Positions 6,213-10,273 of a stretch of DNA of 10,273 nucleotides are shown piece after piece. Made by a program: the position numbers and the translations under genes. Numbering within the stretch: the first letter of the stretch is position 1; every line of letters starts with the position of its first letter. The notes beneath the pieces are model-generated. The model did no database searches and had not been told where the DNA came from. It worked only from the letters and a program-made list of their open reading frames with translations. The stretch is from Peptococcaceae bacterium (GTDB lineage Bacteria; Bacillota; Desulfotomaculia; Desulfotomaculales; UBA12532), in NCBI GenBank assembly GCA_003445475.1, contig DMDP01000002.1:1-10273 (forward strand). The letters are read 5' to 3'.

Positions 6213-6222
6213 GGCCTACATA

Positions 6223-6246
6223 TATTGTATACGCTATTGTATACGC
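6223..6246. repeat. Perfect 12-bp tandem repeat upstream of the bioY promoter
   Basis: Two exact, adjacent copies of TATTGTATACGC (6223-6234 and 6235-6246), each with the palindrome GTATAC, so the pair reads GTATAC-N6-GTATAC. It is AT-rich in a GC-rich window and lies 17 nt upstream of the bioY -35 box. It could be a double operator, an activator site or an UP-like element. Confidence 0.6.
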
Positions 6247-6267
6247 CGCGGCAGCCGCAAGAGACTT

Positions 6268-6281
6268 CCGGGTCACCCCGG
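6268..6281 (-). terminator. Weak hairpin after the ylmC-like gene
   Basis: CCGGG-GTGA-CCCGG forms a perfect 5-bp stem with a 4-nt loop, just downstream of the ylmC-like stop. On the - strand it is followed only by a mixed AAGTCTCTT, not a U run, so an intrinsic terminator is doubtful. The run of four T lies on the other strand, where no gene reads through. Confidence 0.25.
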
Positions 6282-6291
6282 CGGCCTTTTG

Positions 6292-6543
6292 TTACCTGAG
6301 GCCCTCGACGGGGTTGACCTCTACCAGGACGGCGTCCACGCCGATCTTCCTTATGCTGCTCCAGGGGACGACGACATCGCGGCCAAGCCGCAGCATGCGC
6401 AGGTACCTGTTGCCCCCCCGCAGGACGAGCGCCTGCACCGTGCCGGTCTCCTGGTCGATGTGGATGTCCTTGATCGGCCCCAGCCGCCTCCCGTCGACGA
6501 CGTTGATGATGTCGCGGGTGCCGAGATCGGAGATTTTAAACAA
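6292..6543 (-). CDS. ylmC: YlmC/YmxH-family PRC-barrel protein
   Basis: An 83-residue all-beta protein: Phe-Lys-Ile-Ser-Asp-Leu at the start, then Asp-Gly-Arg-Arg-Leu-Gly-Pro-Ile-Lys-Asp-Ile (17-27) and Val-Val-Val-Pro-Trp-Ser-Ser-Ile-Arg-Lys-Ile-Gly (57-68). This is the PRC-barrel pattern of the YlmC/YmxH family found in endospore formers. The molecular role is not established; the family is associated with sporulation. The start is TTG 6543, supported by a full GGAGGTGA site (complement 6551-6558) 7 nt upstream. It lies 47 nt after murJ on the same strand with no evident promoter between, so co-transcription is likely. Confidence 0.85.
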   Translation of the reverse strand: MFKISDLGTRDIINVVDGRRLGPIKDIHIDQETGTVQALVLRGGNRYLRMLRLGRDVVVPWSSIRKIGVDAVLVEVNPVEGLR

Positions 6544-6550
6544 ACCCCCC

Positions 6551-6558
6551 TCACCTCC
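6551..6558 (-). promoter_or_regulatory. Ribosome binding site deciding the ylmC-like TTG start
   Basis: GGAGGTGA on the - strand, a near-complete match to the anti-SD, 7 nt before TTG 6543. Confidence 0.72.
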
Positions 6559-6590
6559 ACACCCAGGATATGCAGGTGAACGCCCGCCGG

Positions 6591-8171
6591 TTACCGTCCC
6601 CGGCCGGCGATACCCCCGCGTATGCCCGCCAGCAGGCCGGCCACCCTCCGCGTCACCAGCCCTGTTTCTTCGACGCGCAGGACAAAGCAGGCCCCGAGGT
6701 ACGCGGCCACCCCGGCCAGGATGGCGCAGCCCACCAGCAACGCCAGCCCCAGATCGCCGAAGGCCGCCAGGCGCGGTTCAAGCACCACGTTCGCCGCATG
6801 CGAGGCTACGGCCATCACCGCCGACGCCGCCGCCACGTCAAAAGCGAAGCGGAACCAGGATGCGTCCCAGAGGCCGGGGAGTTTCCGGGCCAGGTAGCGG
6901 CTCAAGAGAAACGTGTTCACGATGCCGGCCAGGGCGTTGGCCAGGGCGAGACCGCCGTGCAGGAGCGGCCGCATCAGGATAAGGCTGAGGATGAGGTTCA
7001 GCAGCACCGTCACCAGCGTCAGCCGCATCGGTGTCCGCATGTCCTGAAAGGCGTAAAAACTGCGGGTGCAGATGACGTTGGCGGCGAAGGCGGCCAGGCC
7101 CAGCGAGTAGAACAGCACCGCGGTCGCGGTCATCCCCGTGGCCCGCTCGTCGAAGGCGCCCCGCTCGAACAGGAGCCGGACAATCGGGTAGCGGAGGATG
7201 ATAAGGCCCACCGCGGACGGGACCGCGATAAGGAAGACCAGGCGCAGCGCCCGCCGCACGGCGTCCAGCGTTTCGCGCTGCTTGTCCTCGGCCACCCAGC
7301 GGGTCAGGCTCGGGAAAACCGCCGTGCCCAGCGCCAGCACGAAAAGGTTGACCGGCAACTGGATGAGCTTGTTGCTGAAGTTCAGGGCGGCAATGCTCCC
7401 TTCCGGCAACCCGGACGCCAGGAAGCGGTCGATGAGGATGTAAATCTGGTTAATCGAAATGGCCAGCGCCACGGGGAGCACGAGGTAGAAGACTTTCCGT
7501 ACGCCGGGGTGCCGCCAGTCGAATGCGGGCCGGTAGCGAAAACCGGCCCACCGCAGCGCCGGTAACTGGACCAGGACCGCCGCCGCCATGCCCGCCGTCG
7601 TACCCCAGGCGAGACCGTGAATCCCCATCAGACCACTCAAAGCAAGCGTGGCCCCGATGATTACCAGGTTGTTCACCGAACCGCTGCAAGCGGCGACCCC
7701 GAAGATGTTGTTGGCGTTCAAAAGCCCCATGAAAAGGGTGGCCAGCCCGGAGAAAACCAGCACCCGGAACATGATGCGGGCCAGCTCGGCGGCCAGCGCC
7801 AGGACTTCCGGCGCGAGTTTCGGCGCCAGGAGCTTGACCAGGTAAGGAGCCAGCCCGATCCCGAGGACCGTCGCTCCTAGCAGCGTAACCAGCACCAGGT
7901 TAAAGACGCTGGAAAACAGCCGCCAGGCTTCGTCCCGCTGTCCCCTGACCGCGTACTCGTTAAAGACCGGCACCACCACGGTCGCCAGGGCGCCGGTAAG
8001 GATGGTAAACAGCACGTTGGGCAGGGTGTAGGCCACCAGGTAGGCGTCGGTGGCCGCGCTGACACCAAATTGGTGCGCGATGACCATTTCGCGCACCAGG
8101 CCCAGAAGGCGCGAAAGCAGGTTGAAAAACAGGATCAGCAGGGTAGCCCCGAATATCGTGCGTCCGAACAT
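6591..8171 (-). CDS. murJ: MurJ/MviN, lipid II flippase
   Basis: A 526-residue polytopic protein of the MOP superfamily that flips lipid II across the cytoplasmic membrane for peptidoglycan synthesis. The N-terminus shows the MurJ signature Ser-Arg21-Leu-Leu-Gly-Leu-Val-Arg27-Glu, matching the two essential N-terminal arginines of E. coli MurJ, followed by Thr-Asp-Ala-Tyr-Leu-Val-Ala-Tyr-Thr-Leu-Pro-Asn (41-52). A later Asn-Lys-Leu-Ile-Gln-Leu-Pro has Lys where E. coli has the essential Arg270. Around 14 hydrophobic segments can be traced. A flippase for another polyprenyl-linked glycan is a lesser possibility. The ATG is fixed because an in-frame TAG immediately precedes it. The only good SD is 24 nt away, across a hairpin. 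It follows the phosphohexomutase gene by 71 nt. Confidence 0.9.
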   Translation of the reverse strand: MFGRTIFGATLLILFFNLLSRLLGLVREMVIAHQFGVSAATDAYLVAYTLPNVLFTILTGALATVVVPVFNEYAVRGQRDEAWRLFSSVFNLVLVTLLGATVLGIGLAPYLVKLLAPKLAPEVLALAAELARIMFRVLVFSGLATLFMGLLNANNIFGVAACSGSVNNLVIIGATLALSGLMGIHGLAWGTTAGMAAAVLVQLPALRWAGFRYRPAFDWRHPGVRKVFYLVLPVALAISINQIYILIDRFLASGLPEGSIAALNFSNKLIQLPVNLFVLALGTAVFPSLTRWVAEDKQRETLDAVRRALRLVFLIAVPSAVGLIILRYPIVRLLFERGAFDERATGMTATAVLFYSLGLAAFAANVICTRSFYAFQDMRTPMRLTLVTVLLNLILSLILMRPLLHGGLALANALAGIVNTFLLSRYLARKLPGLWDASWFRFAFDVAAASAVMAVASHAANVVLEPRLAAFGDLGLALLVGCAILAGVAAYLGACFVLRVEETGLVTRRVAGLLAGIRGGIAGRGR

Positions 8172-8179
8172 CTATTCCG

Positions 8180-8202
8180 GCCCGCGAAGCGGGCGCCTCC
8201 CC
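8180..8202 (-). promoter_or_regulatory. SD and hairpin in the murJ leader
   Basis: GGGGAGG (complement 8196-8202) is followed by GCCCGC-TTC-GCGGGC, a perfect 6-bp stem with a 3-nt loop (8180-8194), and the ATG comes 8 nt after the stem. Folding would shorten the SD-to-start distance from 24 nt to about 9. No U run follows, so it is not a terminator for the upstream gene. Confidence 0.5.
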
Positions 8203-8242
8203 AAACTTTACTTAGTTAGGGTGCGTAACGGCAGGGCAACGC

Positions 8243-9658
8243 TCAGAGTCCGAGAGCCGCGCGCACCTCCCGGCGCATGGCCGCCGCGTCGTCCGGCGTG
8301 CCGGCCTCCGTGTAGACGCGGAATACCGGTTCCGTGCCGGACGCCCGCACCAGCACCCAGGCCCCGTCGTCCCGCACGAGCTTGACGCCGTCGAGCGTCA
8401 CCCGCTCCTCGACGGCGCGGCCCCCCAGCGAGGCAGGCGCCAGGCTACCAAGCCTCTCCAAAACGCGTTCCTTTGCGGCCGGGGCGGTGCGGATATCGAC
8501 CCGCTCGCTGCAAACCCGGCCGAAGCGCCGCATAACGTCCTCCAGCAGCGAGGTGAGGCTCTTGCCGTGGACGGCCACCATCTCGGCGGCCAGCAGTCCC
8601 GCCAGGATCCCGTCCTTTTCCGGGATGTGCCCGCGCATCGAAAAACCGCCCGACTCCTCCCCGCCGGCCACTGCTCCCCGTTCCAGCAGGCACTGCGCGA
8701 TATACTTGAAACCCACCGGCGTCTCTATGACTTCGTGCCCGTAGGCGCGGGCGATGCGGTCCACGAGGTGCGTGGTGGCCACCGTCCGTGCCAGGGGCCC
8801 GTGTTCCCCCCGCACCTCGTAAAGGTGGAAGGCGGCCAGGGCCAGAAACTGGTTGGGCGAAACATACGAGCCGTCGGCGTCAATCACCCCCAGGCGGTCG
8901 GCGTCGCCGTCCAGGCCCAGTCCCAGGTGGGCGCCGGTCGCCAGGACCCTCTCCCGTAGTTCGCCCAGGTGCTTTTCGCTCGGGTCGGGCAAGGAGCCGC
9001 CGAACAGGGGGTCGCGGCGGGCGTGCAGGGCCTCGACTGTAACCCCGTCGCCGCCGAGGGCCGTTTCCAGGTAGCCTATTCCCGCGCCGTAAAGGGGATC
9101 GACCACCACTTTCACCCCCGCCCGGCGGATGGCGGCGAAATCGATCAGCTGAGCGAGGTGGCGGTGGTAGGCCCGGTCGGGATCGATGCTCCTGACCTCC
9201 GCCCCCCGAGAACCGGCACCCGGCTCCGCCGGGTACAAAACACTCCCGCTTTCCCGGCGGCGCAAATGTTCCTCGATGGCGCGTGTGATACGGGGCAGGG
9301 CCGGCCCCGCGTAGTCCGGGATGAACTTGAGGCCGCTGTACTCCGGCGGGTTGTGGCTGGCGGTGAGCATGACCGCGCCGGCCGCGCCGTAATGCCTGAC
9401 CGCGAAGGCAATCACCGGCGTCGGCCGGGGCCTCTCGCTCAGCAGGACGGGAATGCCCCGCCCCCTGAGTACCGCCGCCACGGTGTCCGCAAACCGCTCG
9501 GCGAGGAAGCGGTTGTCGTAACCGACGACCACACCGCGGTCCGCGACTCCCTGTTCCGTAAGGTAATCGGCTATCGCCTGGGCGACCAGAGCCACGTTGG
9601 CAAAAGTAAAATCATCGGCGATAACGCCGCGCCACCCGTCCGTGCCAAAAGTAATCAC
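8243..9658 (-). CDS. Phosphoglucomutase/phosphomannomutase (alpha-D-phosphohexomutase)
   Basis: A 471-residue four-domain phosphohexomutase that interconverts hexose 6-phosphate and hexose 1-phosphate through a phosphoserine. Visible motifs: Phe-Gly-Thr-Asp-Gly-Trp-Arg-Gly (4-11), Thr-Ala-Ser101-His-Asn-Pro with the catalytic serine, Asp250-Gly-Asp-Ala-Asp-Arg for the metal, Gly-Glu-Glu-Ser-Gly-Gly (333-338) for sugar recognition, and Arg-Ala-Ser-Gly-Thr-Glu-Pro (438-444) for phosphate. Trp in the first motif, where GlmM usually has Val, and the length argue for a glucose/mannose mutase, but GlmM is not fully excluded. Start GTG 9658 is chosen because the family begins there and GGGAGGG (complement 9669-9675) is 10 nt upstream. 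The frame stays open to 9751, giving 31 unconserved residues. It could supply glucose 1-phosphate for the GalT-like and TreT enzymes or for cell wall sugars next to murJ. Confidence 0.88.
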   Translation of the reverse strand: MITFGTDGWRGVIADDFTFANVALVAQAIADYLTEQGVADRGVVVGYDNRFLAERFADTVAAVLRGRGIPVLLSERPRPTPVIAFAVRHYGAAGAVMLTASHNPPEYSGLKFIPDYAGPALPRITRAIEEHLRRRESGSVLYPAEPGAGSRGAEVRSIDPDRAYHRHLAQLIDFAAIRRAGVKVVVDPLYGAGIGYLETALGGDGVTVEALHARRDPLFGGSLPDPSEKHLGELRERVLATGAHLGLGLDGDADRLGVIDADGSYVSPNQFLALAAFHLYEVRGEHGPLARTVATTHLVDRIARAYGHEVIETPVGFKYIAQCLLERGAVAGGEESGGFSMRGHIPEKDGILAGLLAAEMVAVHGKSLTSLLEDVMRRFGRVCSERVDIRTAPAAKERVLERLGSLAPASLGGRAVEERVTLDGVKLVRDDGAWVLVRASGTEPVFRVYTEAGTPDDAAAMRREVRAALGL

Positions 9659-9804
9659 GTCAGGCCATCCCTCCCACCGTAATAGAGATTGGCTTTCGCG
9701 GCGCCCGTTTCCTTCTTCCGGCGCGCCTGCCCAAGTTAAGCGGCCGGGCACATCAAACGCATGGTGCCGGGATGCTCGGGCGGCCGCCTAACCGGCGAAG
9801 CCCC
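9659..9804. other. Intergenic gap, no clear promoter or terminator
   Basis: The 146 bases between the DUF421 gene and the phosphohexomutase contain an SD for the latter and a GC palindrome GGCGGCCGCC (9779-9788). I find no -35/-10 pair with proper spacing, no stem followed by a U run and no conserved small gene. Confidence 0.5.
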
Positions 9805-10273
9805 CTACTGCGGCATCTTCCCGGGAATCTTGTCCGTGATATCCTGGACGTACTCGAGGTTGTCCTGCTTTCTGTCCACGTACAGGTTGCCGTTCGCGTC
9901 CAGCCCGGCGTACGCCACCTCGCTAAGCGAGTATATCCCCTGCTTTTGCAACTCGCCCAGCAGCCACTCCTCGTTGAGCTTGTTCTGGCGCAGGTTTTGC
10001 TCGATGATCACGCCGTCAACCACCAACTCGGACATCACGCCCTCGTACTGCGTCGGGATCTTCAGGTCCGCAGGGGTGACCGGCCGTTTCTGCGATTTCG
10101 GGAGTACGCTCAGCTCGCCGTTCGGCTCCAGGATGGCGAACTCCACGTCGCCGATGTTGAAATACCCCTTTTCTCGCAACTGCATCATCAGGTTATCCAT
10201 ATGATACCGCATGCGGGCCATGTTCTTTTCCAGAATCTTGCCGTTGTGCACGACCACCGTGGGCTCGTCTTCG
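9805..10273 (-). CDS. DUF421 (YetF-like) membrane protein, C-terminal cytosolic part
   Basis: The frame is open past the right edge, so only the last 155 residues are seen. They match the soluble C-terminal domain of the DUF421/YetF family: Thr-Val-Val-Val-His-Asn-Gly-Lys-Ile-Leu-Glu-Lys-Asn, then Leu-Arg-Glu-Lys-Gly-Tyr-Phe-Asn-Ile-Gly-Asp-Val-Glu-Phe-Ala-Ile-Leu-Glu-Pro-Asn-Gly and a Ser-Val-Leu-Pro-Lys segment. A second, similar unit follows (Leu-Gln-Lys-Gln-Gly-Ile-Tyr-Ser-Leu-Ser-Glu-Val-Ala-Tyr-Ala-Gly-Leu-Asp-Ala-Asn-Gly), an internal duplication. The transmembrane N-terminal part should lie just beyond base 10273. Proteins of this family are common, often in several copies, in endospore formers, and some are linked to spore or germination phenotypes; the molecular role is not settled. 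A GTG within the fragment (10257) could be mistaken for the start, but the upstream codons continue the family match. Confidence 0.85.
   Translation of the reverse strand, partial: EDEPTVVVHNGKILEKNMARMRYHMDNLMMQLREKGYFNIGDVEFAILEPNGELSVLPKSQKRPVTPADLKIPTQYEGVMSELVVDGVIIEQNLRQNKLNEEWLLGELQKQGIYSLSEVAYAGLDANGNLYVDRKQDNLEYVQDITDKIPGKMPQ

Noticed and set aside
6268..6290. Plus-strand terminator with four T residues
   Set aside because: No gene on the + strand reads into it, and the T run is short and offset from the stem.
6146..6291. Riboswitch or classical BirA box before bioY
   Set aside because: No TTGTTAACC-type inverted repeat and no recognisable riboswitch core. The leader from the promoter is only about 25 nt, too short for a riboswitch.
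6570..7565. 331-residue open frame on the + strand across murJ
   Set aside because: Extremely rich in Gln, Arg, Gly and His, as expected opposite a hydrophobic membrane gene. MurJ on the other strand is unambiguous.
8969..9682. 237-residue open frame on the + strand across the phosphohexomutase
   Set aside because: Shadow of a gene with complete catalytic motifs; no SD or family match.
9659..9751. Longer phosphohexomutase start at 9751
   Set aside because: The extra 31 residues resemble nothing in the family, and GTG 9658 has an upstream GGGAGGG and starts the conserved sequence.
9779..9788. GGCGGCCGCC palindrome as an operator or terminator
   Set aside because: Short GC palindromes are expected by chance at this base composition; no loop, no U run and no promoter nearby.

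Overview
This is a coding-dense, GC-rich window. It reads like the chromosome of an endospore-forming, probably anaerobic and possibly thermophilic Firmicute of the high-GC clostridial kind (the Moorella / Desulfotomaculum / Pelotomaculum sort). The grounds are a YlmC/YmxH-family PRC-barrel protein and a DUF421 (YetF-like) protein, both typical of spore formers, an Fe(II) uptake operon, a BioY biotin transporter with no dedicated ATPase nearby, and strong GGAGG ribosome sites paired with many TTG and GTG starts. The lineage is inferred from gene content, not from a search.

Layout. Bases 1-2774 (+ strand) hold a tightly packed ferrous iron operon: the 3' part of a DtxR/IdeR-type iron repressor, a stand-alone FeoB GTPase domain, a separate FeoB membrane domain, a 65-residue seven-cysteine protein and FeoA. 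From 2771 to the end every gene is on the - strand. In transcription order from the right edge these are a DUF421 C-terminal fragment, a phosphoglucomutase/phosphomannomutase, MurJ, a YlmC-like protein, then BioY, a DUF1284 protein, a GalT-type nucleotidyltransferase and a TreT-type trehalose synthase/glycosyltransferase. The last four have gaps of only 4 to 23 nt and a good sigma-A-type promoter lies before bioY, so they look like one transcription unit. The two strands meet at a CTAG tetramer where the feoA and treT stop codons overlap, leaving no room for a terminator.

How the genes work together. The iron operon pairs its own Fe(II)-sensing repressor with a two-gene FeoB, FeoA and a cysteine-rich accessory protein. 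The phosphohexomutase (Glc-6-P to Glc-1-P), the GalT-like enzyme (nucleotide sugar and sugar phosphate exchange) and TreT (nucleotide-glucose + glucose to trehalose) could form a sugar-nucleotide/trehalose route, although the mutase is about 3 kb away and not in the same transcription unit. MurJ supplies lipid II flipping.

The most interesting points are the split feoB with altered gate motif and Cys-rich partner, the cysteine tail on the DtxR protein, a perfect 12-bp tandem repeat and a dyad around the bioY promoter, and a hairpin between the only good Shine-Dalgarno and the murJ start. I saw no tRNA, rRNA, CRISPR array, insertion sequence or phage gene. No gene-free stretch exceeds about 150 bases.
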